A stretch of 64,000 bases of DNA from Clostridia bacterium (GTDB lineage: Bacteria; Bacillota; Clostridia; Christensenellales; Aristaeellaceae). The stretch covers positions 1 through 64,000 of the forward strand of contig JAFUZM010000176.1 in assembly GCA_017476605.1 (NCBI GenBank). The letters run 5' to 3'. The notes under the pieces are model-generated. The model did not search any database. It was given only the letters and a program-made list of their open reading frames with translations, and had not been told where the DNA came from. Made by a program: the position numbers and the translations under genes. The first letter of the stretch is position 1. Each line of letters opens with the position of its first letter. Positions 34,077-43,029 of the stretch are shown here, piece by piece.

Positions 34077-34901
34077 TTATTCCACACCGATCCTGGTGCA
34101 GGGAACACGTCCGTAAATCAGGTCTGTGATCCGGTGGCGGGCATGACCGATGATGACGGTTGTTCCATTCATTGCAGGCCCCAGCGCATACTCGAGTTTT
34201 GCATAGGCACCATTGGCGCCCGCGCGGGAGGCTCCTACGCAATGCTCCTGGAGACGCATGACCTTTTGCCGCAGTGTCTCCGGATCCCCTGCAAGCACAT
34301 CGCGGACCAGTGTTTCCGGTTTTCCGGGTTCCTGATAAATGCCCTCTGTAGATGTCAGAATAAGGAGAATTCTCGCACGTACAAGTCCCGCAATAACTGC
34401 TGCCGTTTCGTCATTGTCGACGCATTCATGAACCTCCTGCTGCTCTCTGCGAAGCTCCGAAAGCTCCCATTTCCGGTTTTCCTCATCGGAAACCGGGTCA
34501 TTGTAGTTGATAATCGGGATTGCCCCCTGGTCTCTGGCGCGCAGCAAAAGCCGCTTAATGTGTGCCCGCTTTTCGGCGTCGTTAAAATGCTGATGCTCCA
34601 CCAGCACCTGACGTACGGAGTATTCCTGAGGAATAAAATGCCGATACTGCTCCATCAGAATGGTCTGTCCCTGTGCGGAATAGTCCGTCTTGTTGTCCAC
34701 GCTGTCCCCGGAAAGCTCATGTCCGGTCCTGCGAATATAATCAAGACGTCCGATTTCCGCCGCACCGCTGGTCACCCAGATCATCCCCGGCTTCAGCTCC
34801 CGGCCAAGGCGGGAAAAAATATTGTAATCAATATCCGAATCCTCCGGCCGAATCAATGCCATGGATCCGATTTTGCCTACCAGTTCAAAGTCGTACTGCA
34901 T
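34077..34901 (-). CDS. Amino-acid kinase family protein, glutamate-5-kinase-like
   Basis: 274 residues from the second of two adjacent ATG codons (34899-34901), 5 nt after GGAGG; a GTG at 34913 is also possible. It has the VTSGAAEIGR phosphate loop, IPIINYNDPVSDEE, DNDETAAVIAGL and LLILTSTEGIY, followed by GANGAYAKLEYA, all as in the amino-acid kinase fold. It resembles ProB without the PUA domain, but the Gly-rich GTGGM motif is altered, and no proA is present. Specificity is therefore uncertain. It overlaps the region just after rlmH. Confidence 0.7.
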   Translation of the reverse strand: MQYDFELVGKIGSMALIRPEDSDIDYNIFSRLGRELKPGMIWVTSGAAEIGRLDYIRRTGHELSGDSVDNKTDYSAQGQTILMEQYRHFIPQEYSVRQVLVEHQHFNDAEKRAHIKRLLLRARDQGAIPIINYNDPVSDEENRKWELSELRREQQEVHECVDNDETAAVIAGLVRARILLILTSTEGIYQEPGKPETLVRDVLAGDPETLRQKVMRLQEHCVGASRAGANGAYAKLEYALGPAMNGTTVIIGHARHRITDLIYGRVPCTRIGVE

Positions 34902-34912
34902 CATTACCTCCA

Positions 34913-35389
34913 CTATTTGTGATACCGTTCGCCGGCATTTATTTTGCAGCAGCGGTAAATCTGCTCAAGAAGCATGATTCGAGCCAGCTGATGCGGAAAG
35001 GTCAGGGGAGAAAAGGAAAGCGTCCTCTGGGCCCGCTCTTCCACCTCATCCGATAATCCGAGAGAGCCCCCGATGACAAATACCAGACGTCTGCCGGAGT
35101 CTATTGCTCCCGCGAGCTCTTTGGCAAGGGTGGGCGAATCCATCTCCCGTCCATTGATCATCAGTGCAACAACCAGATCATCCGGACGGATCTTAGAGAG
35201 AATCTGTCTGCCCTCCGCCACCCGTATCTTCTGTTCCTCAGTTGGTGACGGCTTTGAGGATTCCGGCAGATCTGGCAATTCGATTACGTCAATCTTTCCA
35301 AACCGCGACAGACGCTTCTGATACTCGGCCGCCGCCTCACGCCAATAGCGCTCTTTCAGTTTTCCTACACAGAGGATGGCAATATTCAC
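34913..35389 (-). CDS. rlmH: 23S rRNA pseudouridine1915-N3 methyltransferase
   Basis: 158 residues, the exact family length. A SPOUT methyltransferase acting on helix 69 of 23S rRNA in assembled ribosomes. It begins MNIAILCVGKLKERYW and ends with the family LTFPHQLARIMLLEQIYR and INAGERYHK blocks; the cofactor knot has FVIGGSLGL. It overlaps the upstream membrane-protein gene by 4 nt. Confidence 0.96.
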   Translation of the reverse strand: MNIAILCVGKLKERYWREAAAEYQKRLSRFGKIDVIELPDLPESSKPSPTEEQKIRVAEGRQILSKIRPDDLVVALMINGREMDSPTLAKELAGAIDSGRRLVFVIGGSLGLSDEVEERAQRTLSFSPLTFPHQLARIMLLEQIYRCCKINAGERYHK

Positions 35390-36273
35390 GAAAGCACCTC
35401 CGCGGAGAGAATCACGAAAAGGATGACAACGCTCATGAGGATCAAAAGAGCCTTATCGTTTCTCATAAACCTCAGCTTTTTGGGCAGGACCATCGGCTTT
35501 TCCCCTCTCGGAACGGAAAAGTAGTCCTTTGCATTCACCGAAAAAACAGAGATTCCAAGTACGCCGGCAAGCGTTGTCAATACCGGCAGAATTCCCATCG
35601 GTATCATGTTTTCAAGCGGTTCCCAGACAAGCCCGGAAAGGCCTGTGCCGATCAGGAAAAGAATGGCGGTAAGAAGATTGTCGGACTGCCGATAGACAAA
35701 AACCAGAAGGATTCCGGTTATGATTGCTCCCATAAGTCCCCGGGCTAATGTCATCTGAAGGGCAAATGCTCCGACGGGAATCAGCATTTCCAGCCTGCCT
35801 CTTCCGCGAAAAGCACCAAAGAGATATCCGTCATAGTAGAGCGAAACCACAAACGGTTCAAGAATCAGCATCATCAGAAGGTTCAGGAGAAAGAGTCTGG
35901 GGGAAAATCCGTTGTTTAAGGAGAATTCAATCCCCAGATGTCCGAGCGCTGCTTTCTCCGCACGCCTCAGAAGCATACAGGGAAAATACAGCGTAACACC
36001 CATCAGAAGCGCCGAAATGGCTTTGTTCATGGTAATCTGCTGCAAGCGGATCTGTTTTCTCTGATCTCCGCTTAGAACCAGAAGACCTGCATATGCAGGA
36101 AGCAGAAAGCACACGGACAGTTCCAAAATGCGCAGCAGCACGGATTCCGCTTCTGTGAGCGGAATAAGACGAAGAGCCGCAAATCCTCCACTGAGCAAAA
36201 TCGAGATGCCTGCAACAATGCCTGCCTGATACACCGAAACACGTCTGCGTGCCCGTGGTTTATCTTTTTTCAT
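35386..36273 (-). CDS. Polytopic membrane protein, degenerate CPBP-like
   Basis: 295 residues with eight hydrophobic segments and a basic tail. The order of helices and an LEPFVVSLYYDGYLFG segment (about residues 137-152) resemble the CPBP/Abi intramembrane protease family, where this position reads EExxxR. Here the second Glu is Pro and the Arg is absent, so protease activity is unlikely. The family call is tentative. It is sandwiched with 4-nt overlaps between a GT2-GtrA gene and rlmH, so it is tightly co-expressed. Confidence 0.55.
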   Translation of the reverse strand: MKKDKPRARRRVSVYQAGIVAGISILLSGGFAALRLIPLTEAESVLLRILELSVCFLLPAYAGLLVLSGDQRKQIRLQQITMNKAISALLMGVTLYFPCMLLRRAEKAALGHLGIEFSLNNGFSPRLFLLNLLMMLILEPFVVSLYYDGYLFGAFRGRGRLEMLIPVGAFALQMTLARGLMGAIITGILLVFVYRQSDNLLTAILFLIGTGLSGLVWEPLENMIPMGILPVLTTLAGVLGISVFSVNAKDYFSVPRGEKPMVLPKKLRFMRNDKALLILMSVVILFVILSAEVLS

Positions 36274-37301
36274 TTCTTGTTGAACACAAAATCACGCTGG
36301 ATAATAAAGCTGATGATAAACAGAATGATGTCTACCGGAATCTTGATCACGGATGGTGACACGGGCAATACGGTCGGCAGGAACTGCACCAGGCCTGCGC
36401 CGATGGCACCCTGAACGGCGGCCAATGCATAATACTTCGCCATCGCATATTTGCCGCCACGGCCACTGAACACCGTATAACGGTTCAGGCGATAGTTCAC
36501 CTGTGAGGAAACAAGCCGTGCAAGGAGATAAGCGATAACCGGCAACATGCCAAATCCCAGCAGCAGCCAGTAAAGCACATAATCCACAACAAACGAGGCA
36601 ATTGAGGAAAACAGATAGCGGAAAATCACCATATAGATGCGAATGGCATCCTTGACGGGATTAAAATGGCTTCCCTCGTTATCGTTAATATAAATGGTTT
36701 CAATCGGAACCTCGTAAACATCCAGTCCCATATCGCGAAGACGAAGCAACACATTCATTTCATACTCGTAACGTTCCCCTTCAATGCCCACCATATCCTC
36801 CACCGCCTTCGGCGGGATGGCACGCAGTCCCGTCTGCGTGTCCCAAATGGCGGTTCCGCTGGCCAATTTATACACCCAGCGGGTAATCCGATTGCCCCAG
36901 CGGCTCTTAAACGGCACATCCCCGGTAAACCGTCTGGAACCAAGCACCAGTGTGTCCGGCCTTGACAGCGACTCCGTCGCTACCCGGCTGATATCCTCTA
37001 CGGTATGCTGTCCATCCGAGTCTGCCGTCACAACACAACTGAGATCCGGCCAGAGAAGGAGTGCCTGATTGAGACCCGTCTTAAGTGCCCGGCCTTTGCC
37101 CTGATTGACCGCATGCACGGCAATCTCCGCCCCAAGCGCCCGGCAGGATTCAAAGATTTCACGATACGCGTCCTTGCCGCCATCATCCACCAGCAGAACG
37201 CGAAATTCCTTTTCTTTCAGTTCCCGGGTCAGCTCTACCAGGCGCTGATCCGGCTTATAGGCGGGAATAAGAATGACTGCGCGTCTTAATGCATCGTCCA
37301 T
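36270..37301 (-). CDS. Bifunctional glycosyltransferase (GT2) with C-terminal GtrA-like domain
   Basis: 343 residues. The N-terminal GT-A domain (about 1-220) has VILIPAYKPDQRLVEL and the metal motif VTADSDGQHTVEDI. The C-terminal four-helix GtrA-like domain (about 225-343) contains FVVDYVLYWLL and VNYRLNRYTVF. GtrB makes undecaprenyl-phosphate-linked sugar and GtrA-type proteins are thought to flip it; here both are one chain. It is the first gene of a run that reaches rlmH. Confidence 0.9.
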   Translation of the reverse strand: MDDALRRAVILIPAYKPDQRLVELTRELKEKEFRVLLVDDGGKDAYREIFESCRALGAEIAVHAVNQGKGRALKTGLNQALLLWPDLSCVVTADSDGQHTVEDISRVATESLSRPDTLVLGSRRFTGDVPFKSRWGNRITRWVYKLASGTAIWDTQTGLRAIPPKAVEDMVGIEGERYEYEMNVLLRLRDMGLDVYEVPIETIYINDNEGSHFNPVKDAIRIYMVIFRYLFSSIASFVVDYVLYWLLLGFGMLPVIAYLLARLVSSQVNYRLNRYTVFSGRGGKYAMAKYYALAAVQGAIGAGLVQFLPTVLPVSPSVIKIPVDIILFIISFIIQRDFVFNKK

Positions 37302-37481
37302 GTGTACCTCTTTATCTTTGAGGCAAATCCCCTTTGGAGATTTTACCCTATCATTCGTTTTCTGTCCTTCCCTGACGGGAAGCGTTGCAAGCGCGATTAT
37401 ATTCCTTCTTTACTGGATTGTCAACGAATCGGATTGCCGATAATACTTTGCCGTGCACCTTGTCTTTTGCATCGTTTGGCC

Positions 37482-37510
37482 TTGTCCATTTGCCATTTCT
37501 ATGGTAGACT
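37482..37510 (+). promoter_or_regulatory. Promoter of trpS
   Basis: TTGTCC (37482-37487), 17-bp spacer, TAGACT (37505-37510). A 7-bp hairpin ATGCCCG/CGGGCAT (37512-37538) follows in the short leader; there is no T-box. Confidence 0.6.
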
Positions 37511-37567
37511 AATGCCCGACGAAACAATCAACGGGCATGCAACCGCCCTTACAATATGGAGGTACAT

Positions 37568-38587
37568 ATGGAACAACAGGCAACAGCAGTACCTGAGAAA
37601 AAGCAGCGCATTCTCTCCGGCATTCAACCATCCGGAACTCCGACCCTTGGCAATTACATCGGAGCCATGCGTAACTGGAAGCTCCTTTCGGATGAATATG
37701 ACTGCCTTTACATGATTGCAGATCTGCATTCCATCACGGTTCGTCAGGAACCGGCAAAGCTGCGTCAGCAATCCACACAGCTTCTGGCGCTTCTCATGGC
37801 CATCGGTCTTGATCCCGAAAAGAACGTTCTTTTCCTGCAAAGCCATGTCCCGCAGCATGCACAGCTTTCCTGGGTGCTCAACTGCTATACATATATGGGC
37901 GAAATGAGTCGGATGACACAGTTCAAGGATAAGTCTGCCAAGCATTCCGACAACATCAACTGCGGTCTCTTCACCTATCCCATCCTCATGGCCGCGGACA
38001 TATTGCTCTATCAGGCAAATCTGGTCCCTGTCGGTGCCGACCAGACACAGCACCTTGAAATCTGCCGTGACATTGCCACCCGCTTCAACGGCATTTATGG
38101 AAATGTCTTTACCGTCCCGGAGGGATACTTCCCAAAGTTCGGTGCCAAGGTCATGAGTCTGCAGGAACCCACACGAAAAATGTCCAAGTCCGATCCGGAT
38201 GACTGCTTTATCAGCATGCTGGACAACGCAGATAATATCCGCAGAAAAATCAAGCGTGCCGTAACCGATTCCGACAGCTCCATCGCATATGATCCGGAGA
38301 ATAAGCCGGGCGTTTCCAACTTACTGACCATCCAGTCTGCTCTGACCGGCGAATCCATGGACGCCATTGTTGCCAGCTATGAAGGCAAAGGCTATGGCGC
38401 GCTCAAGAGTCAGCTGACCGATGTCGTCATTGATACCCTGGCCCCCATTCAGGATAAGTTCAATCAGTATATGAACGACAAGGCCTATCTTGAACAGGTG
38501 TGGCGTGCCGGCGCAGAAACCGCCAGCCGTCTGGCAGATCGTACACTGTCAAAGGTCATGAAAAAGGTCGGGTTTGTCGCCCGCTGA
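37568..38587 (+). CDS. trpS: Tryptophan-tRNA ligase
   Basis: 339 residues from the ATG at 37568, 5 nt after GGAGG (37558-37562); the in-frame ATG at 37556 overlaps that site. Class I synthetase: the HIGH-like motif is PSGTPTLGNYIG and the KMSKS loop is KMSKSDPDD. Tryptophan-specific blocks such as FLQSHVPQHAQLSWVL are present. The unusual point is the absence of a T-box leader, common upstream of trpS in Firmicutes. A GC-rich terminator follows. Confidence 0.96.
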   Translation: MEQQATAVPEKKQRILSGIQPSGTPTLGNYIGAMRNWKLLSDEYDCLYMIADLHSITVRQEPAKLRQQSTQLLALLMAIGLDPEKNVLFLQSHVPQHAQLSWVLNCYTYMGEMSRMTQFKDKSAKHSDNINCGLFTYPILMAADILLYQANLVPVGADQTQHLEICRDIATRFNGIYGNVFTVPEGYFPKFGAKVMSLQEPTRKMSKSDPDDCFISMLDNADNIRRKIKRAVTDSDSSIAYDPENKPGVSNLLTIQSALTGESMDAIVASYEGKGYGALKSQLTDVVIDTLAPIQDKFNQYMNDKAYLEQVWRAGAETASRLADRTLSKVMKKVGFVAR

Positions 38588-38605
38588 TCCCATCCTCAAT
38601 AAACC

Positions 38606-38642
38606 AAGCCGCTCCCCTGCCACACGGGCAGAGGGAGCGGCT
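38606..38642. terminator. Terminator after trpS
   Basis: Long GC-rich hairpin (arms about 38606-38621 and 38627-38642) with only short T-runs, placed between convergent genes. Confidence 0.7.
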
Positions 38643-38713
38643 TCGTGTTTATCCGGGTTCTGACCGGGATGCTACACAGAACGATGTTCTCTTCACAGCT
38701 GCACGCTGTTTCG

Positions 38714-40024
38714 CTACAGCTCGATTCGCAAAGCAGAGGCAGAGGTCCCATCCATCGTTTCCGCTGAGATAATCAGTGTTTTTCCCTCAAGCTGTTCGTC
38801 CTCGCCGAAAAACGTATGCGCCTCACTCCAGTCCTGAAGAAGCACCCTTTCCCCATTCGTCTCCGCTTCAAAGCGATACCGGGGCGTCGCCATGTCTCCT
38901 GCAATGCATCCCGCATTCACCGATATGTTCCCGTTTTCCCGCCCAACACTGGCATAGACATTGTAAATTCGATCCGATTCCTCGAGAAAACGTTCCCAGG
39001 AAGGACAGGAAAGATCGCTGATCGTTTCCCCTGCCTCAAGCTTTTTGATCATCTCACTTACGGCATTGCTGAAAATCGCTGCGCCTTCCGAGCAGAGATG
39101 ATAGACATCGACAAAATAGGCATTCAGGTCCGGAAGCCAAGCGGGATTCGGTCTCGTTGCGTTTACAAACGGGATTCCCTCCGCCTCGCAGTATGCGGCC
39201 AGAGAATCACAGGCATCCATCAGCTTCGGACTGTACAGAACCGCCGCCGTCGGCATGGGCAGAATCATCACAATCAACTGTGTTCCTTTTGCTTTGCAGT
39301 CCTCTTCGATTTGCCGAACCAAAGAAATGGTCTCCTTGGGGAATTCCACGGAGGATTCCTCCTCCGGCACAAAATTTCTTGTCAGAAAAAGTCCTCCCTC
39401 CTGCGGCTCAAGCAGCATTTCATGATAGCCGCGACCACGGTAGGGCGTTTCTACAAGATTGTTTGCCATCTCCTCTGCATAGCGTTCCGTACGAAATGAG
39501 ATGGTACATGTTTTCATAAAGTCCTGAAAGGAATCTACCGGCATGGTCCGAAAATAGAAGAATCGGGTCAGCAATCTGTTGTCTGTCCTGACCAGATTGA
39601 GATAATACCGCCATGCAATGGAGGGTGGAAGCATCGGCATGATTCGTGCCTCAGCCTCCTCGCTTTCATGCGTCGACAGGAGAGTCGCAGGTTCAAGCGC
39701 TAGAACCACATACTTAAGATCGTTTGTTCTGAGTGCCAGTTCACTCACCGCTGCCGCTCCCGGAAGCTCCATATTGCCAACAGCAGCGTCAAAGGCCTGC
39801 AGCCCCGTATTTTTCGTCACCTGCTCGGGATCAATCCCATAATACACCGGGGAAGACCCGACAAAGAGCACATCCAGGTTTCCCTTTTCCTGAAGCTCAC
39901 GCAGCATCAGGTAACGGGAGGTATCCGTCTTCACAAAAAAGCGATTCATCGCTCCCAGCAATATGCACATGAGCAGAAGAAAGAGCGCCAGTCTCAGATA
40001 TGGTCCCTTATGTTCCTTTGACAT
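38714..40024 (-). CDS. SGNH-hydrolase-like partner of MBOAT acyltransferase
   Basis: 436 residues with one N-terminal membrane helix (about 10-27) and a large extracytoplasmic part. The region after the anchor has LDVLFVGSSPVYYGID, where the GSS resembles block I of SGNH/DltD-like esterases. It follows the MBOAT gene by 23 nt, the usual MBOAT-SGNH pairing for O-acetylation or related modification of cell-surface polymers. The rest of the sequence has no clear domain. The final catalytic Asp-His of the SGNH set is plausibly DVYHL (about residue 300). Confidence 0.7.
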   Translation of the reverse strand: MSKEHKGPYLRLALFLLLMCILLGAMNRFFVKTDTSRYLMLRELQEKGNLDVLFVGSSPVYYGIDPEQVTKNTGLQAFDAAVGNMELPGAAAVSELALRTNDLKYVVLALEPATLLSTHESEEAEARIMPMLPPSIAWRYYLNLVRTDNRLLTRFFYFRTMPVDSFQDFMKTCTISFRTERYAEEMANNLVETPYRGRGYHEMLLEPQEGGLFLTRNFVPEEESSVEFPKETISLVRQIEEDCKAKGTQLIVMILPMPTAAVLYSPKLMDACDSLAAYCEAEGIPFVNATRPNPAWLPDLNAYFVDVYHLCSEGAAIFSNAVSEMIKKLEAGETISDLSCPSWERFLEESDRIYNVYASVGRENGNISVNAGCIAGDMATPRYRFEAETNGERVLLQDWSEAHTFFGEDEQLEGKTLIISAETMDGTSASALRIEL

Positions 40025-40047
40025 GGTATCCCCCTTTCCTCTGATGA

Positions 40048-41604
40048 TTAGAATGCGGCATACATAAATGCACGCGTCACGCCTGTATCAAACATGCAGA
40101 CGGTAAGCACAATCATTGCAAGAATCGCTGCCCATCTCACAGCCAGAGGCCACCTCATGATCCTCTCATACAGATCATATCCGCGTTCCCAAACCAATGA
40201 GAGAACAAACAGTATTCCGATGGCGCTCAGCAGGATCACAAGATTTCCGGCGTCCATGCCGTTTTGTGCCAGCAATCCAAGACTTACCTGTTCTGGCCGG
40301 AACAAAAACAGTCCCCGAAGCATGTTAAGTGCCTGCGAAACCGTATCCGCGCGGTCAAAAAACCATCCGATGTTGACAATAATGAACGTTCGAATGATTC
40401 GAAAGAGATGGAAGCCTTTTGAATTTGTCCATTTCCATCGGTCCGTTATGCGTTTATTCACCGGCTCCAGCAAAGTAGAAAGGGCAATGATGACTCCATT
40501 GTACAGTCCCCAGGCAACATAATGACCATTCACACCGTGCCAGAGGCCCACCAGCAGAAAAACCATCAGGTTTCCGATGACCGCAGGCAATGCCTTTGAA
40601 AGGAAGGTCGCCCTGCCCTGCCGCTTAAAACAGGCGGAAAGCCATGTGATTGGCTTTGAAAGGGCAAGGGGATAAAATACATAGTCCCGCATCCATGTGC
40701 CCAGTGTGATGTGCCAGCGCCGCCAGAATTCCGCCAGTCCTGCTGAAAAATACGGTTGTCTGAAGTTCTCGGCCAGATGGATGCCCATTATATTGGCACC
40801 GCCCAATACAATGTCAATTCCACCGGAAAAATCGCAGTACTGCTGTGCTGAATAACAAAGAATTGCCAGAAATGACATTGCACCGCCAAACTGCTCATAC
40901 TGTCCAAAAACACTGTTGACAAAAGGCGCTGCACGGTCTGCAATCACTTTTTTCTTGAACAGTCCAAGAAGCATCAGGAGAAGACCACGACAGATGTCGT
41001 CAATCCCACCCCGCTGCGTTTTTCTCAGTTGGGGATTCAAATCGCCATAGCGTCCAATCGGTCCCTGGAGAAGCGCTGTCGGAAATCCCGCAAAGGCGAG
41101 TACCCGAAGGGGATTTCTCTCTGCCTTGCATTTTCCCGCATATGCATCGAGCATGTACGAAATGAACATAAAGGTATAAAAGGAAATCCCAAAAGGAACA
41201 AACAATCTTGGCAAAGCAACGGTTCGGCGAAAGAGAAGCGACAAAATGGCAGAGGGAAGACCCGGGTTTACTTTCAATACAATGAAAAGGAAAACCTGAA
41301 TTAATAGTGCCAGGGTCAGAATCCCCTTACACCTTTTTTCGCTTTTCTTTTTGATCTTCTTCCTTTCCTCCCGCTCAAGCGTCCGCCTTGTTACTTTCGC
41401 CTTTTCCTGAATTCCCGAAACCGCCAGTGCGGCGCCCCATGAAATCAGGCCGGCAAGAACAAAAAAGACCAGCGCCTGTCGACCCGTTACCAGAAAAAAG
41501 AGAAGCGTCGATCCCATCAGAAAATGCGGCTTCACCTTGTTCGGCATGATCTGATAGATCACTGCATATAGCAAAACCGCAATAAACAGAAGCTCTGTTG
41601 TCAT
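40048..41604 (-). CDS. MBOAT-family O-acyltransferase
   Basis: 518 residues with about eleven membrane helices. It moves an acyl (often acetyl) group across the membrane onto a surface glycan or polymer. The active-site His is in VGLWHGVNGHYVAWGLYNG (about residues 345-363), and the upstream FWRRWHITLGTWMRDYVFYPL block is the family signature. It belongs to the AlgI/DltB/PatA group. It lies between DUF4956 and its SGNH-type partner. Confidence 0.92.
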   Translation of the reverse strand: MTTELLFIAVLLYAVIYQIMPNKVKPHFLMGSTLLFFLVTGRQALVFFVLAGLISWGAALAVSGIQEKAKVTRRTLEREERKKIKKKSEKRCKGILTLALLIQVFLFIVLKVNPGLPSAILSLLFRRTVALPRLFVPFGISFYTFMFISYMLDAYAGKCKAERNPLRVLAFAGFPTALLQGPIGRYGDLNPQLRKTQRGGIDDICRGLLLMLLGLFKKKVIADRAAPFVNSVFGQYEQFGGAMSFLAILCYSAQQYCDFSGGIDIVLGGANIMGIHLAENFRQPYFSAGLAEFWRRWHITLGTWMRDYVFYPLALSKPITWLSACFKRQGRATFLSKALPAVIGNLMVFLLVGLWHGVNGHYVAWGLYNGVIIALSTLLEPVNKRITDRWKWTNSKGFHLFRIIRTFIIVNIGWFFDRADTVSQALNMLRGLFLFRPEQVSLGLLAQNGMDAGNLVILLSAIGILFVLSLVWERGYDLYERIMRWPLAVRWAAILAMIVLTVCMFDTGVTRAFMYAAF

Positions 41605-41662
41605 ACCTTACCTCAAACCGTCAGCATCCGGTTTTTAGCACCTGAACGCTTCCCTCTGCCGC

Positions 41663-42325
41663 TCATCCTCTGTATTCCCCGTGATGCTCCACCAGCGTTA
41701 CACTGAGCCCGGGGATTTTTCCAAGTTCAGATGCAAGGCTTTCTTTCTCTTTAACGCGCACCTCGTAGATACATTCCTTCTCTCCGTTTTGAATGATGAC
41801 GGATTTTTCGTGACATGCCTGTGTCATCTTCGAAAGAATTGAGGCAATCCTTTCCCGATCTGCATCCGCAGGTAAACGGAGCACCAGAACCATCGGCGCC
41901 CTGCTGTTTGGGATCTTCTCCTCAATAAAAACCAAAACAGTCATTATGGCACACAGCATCGCTGCTAGCGCATACAAACCAATTCCGCAGATAATGCCAC
42001 AGGAGATTGCCCAGAAGAGGTACAGCAGGTCCAGCGGGTTTTTCACTGCCGTACGAAACCGCACGATTGAAAGTGCTCCGACCATTCCAAGTGAAACGAT
42101 CAGGTTTGATTGCATGGCCAGCATAATGGCACTGACAACCACAACCAGACCTGTCAATGTCACATTAAAATCCTTTGAATAGAATTCAGAACGGGTAAAC
42201 AGTTTATAGACTGCAAACAAATAAACACCTGCAATGCAGGAAAGCACAAGCGTCAGTACCATGGTTTCTGTAGCAATAGAACCATTATGATCATGAATAA
42301 ATTCTTTCAGCATTTCTACCATCAT
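41663..42325 (-). CDS. DUF4956 membrane protein (copy 2)
   Basis: 220 residues with four N-terminal membrane helices and a soluble C-terminal domain (about 140-220). The conserved core is SLGMVGALSIVRFRTAVKNP, shared almost exactly with the copy at 46056-46721. DUF4956 proteins often sit next to VTC-domain proteins, and the VTC gene is 10 nt upstream. The function is unknown; a membrane partner of the polymerase-like protein is likely. It is clearly distinct in sequence from copy 1, so it is not a recent duplicate. Confidence 0.85.
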   Translation of the reverse strand: MMVEMLKEFIHDHNGSIATETMVLTLVLSCIAGVYLFAVYKLFTRSEFYSKDFNVTLTGLVVVVSAIMLAMQSNLIVSLGMVGALSIVRFRTAVKNPLDLLYLFWAISCGIICGIGLYALAAMLCAIMTVLVFIEEKIPNSRAPMVLVLRLPADADRERIASILSKMTQACHEKSVIIQNGEKECIYEVRVKEKESLASELGKIPGLSVTLVEHHGEYRG

Positions 42326-42335
42326 TTCATCTCCC

Positions 42336-43004
42336 CTATTGGCAGCATTCCCGACATAACCCGTATTTTGAAAATGATTCTTTCAAAAGATGCTCACTCT
42401 CAAGCAACTGCCGAATATAGTCGGGAAGAAACTGATCATACTTGATTTCAAGAATGTAATTGGTCGGTGCTGGGCGTTCTTTTGCAATGATTCCCTTTTC
42501 AAACAGATCAATCCGGCAGCTTGCTGCAAGCTGTTTATCAAAGGTAATTCTTACATTTCCTGCCATGCAGGCAAAGGCCTTTCGATGATAGGAAACGATA
42601 ACCTTGGGCAATATTCGCTTCCTGCTCACAGCCAGATTGAATTCATCCCGGGCATCGCTCATGTTCCATGCACCTGTTTTCCCGTGCAAATATGATATCA
42701 TTTCCTCCGGTGAAATTGTCTCCGATAACTTGGCGATCCGGTTATAGCGCTTATGCTTGACTTCCAGCTTGATCACCGAAAAGTCCCCATTGTACACCCG
42801 AATTCGGTATTTGGTTCGGATTGGAACTCCATCGATCCCGTCTTGCCATGCACTATCCTCTGGATCGTCAAAATATACGCTGCTGATATCATATCCATGG
42901 CCATTTCTGGAAAATACATCCGAGTGCATTACCGGAGCCAATCGTTCCTGCAGTTCAAAAAAGTCATTTGCAGGTAAAATATACTTATCCTCTACTCGAA
43001 ACAT
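42336..43004 (-). CDS. VTC-domain polyphosphate-polymerase-like protein (copy 2)
   Basis: 222 residues, a single VTC domain. The eukaryotic VTC4 domain is a tunnel-shaped polyphosphate polymerase. The expected basic and acidic residues are here: FRVEDKYIL at the N-terminus, ISSVYFDD, KYRIRVYN, LEVKHKRYNR, IVSYHRKAF, NVRITFDKQL, and the YILEIKYD strand near the C-terminus. Soluble and cytoplasmic. Bacterial members act next to DUF4956 and CotH proteins; their product is not established. The gene overlaps nothing and is 10 nt before DUF4956. Confidence 0.85.
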   Translation of the reverse strand: MFRVEDKYILPANDFFELQERLAPVMHSDVFSRNGHGYDISSVYFDDPEDSAWQDGIDGVPIRTKYRIRVYNGDFSVIKLEVKHKRYNRIAKLSETISPEEMISYLHGKTGAWNMSDARDEFNLAVSRKRILPKVIVSYHRKAFACMAGNVRITFDKQLAASCRIDLFEKGIIAKERPAPTNYILEIKYDQFLPDYIRQLLESEHLLKESFSKYGLCRECCQ

Positions 43005-43029
43005 GATATGAACATCATCCTGTCAAAAA

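Noticed and set aside
37302..37567. T-box leader upstream of trpS
   Set aside because: The leader between the promoter at 37510 and the ATG at 37568 is about 50 nt, too short, and has only a 7-bp hairpin.
40370..40400. tRNA-like GTTCGAATGATTCG stretch
   Set aside because: It lies inside the MBOAT gene, and no acceptor or anticodon stem can be paired around it.
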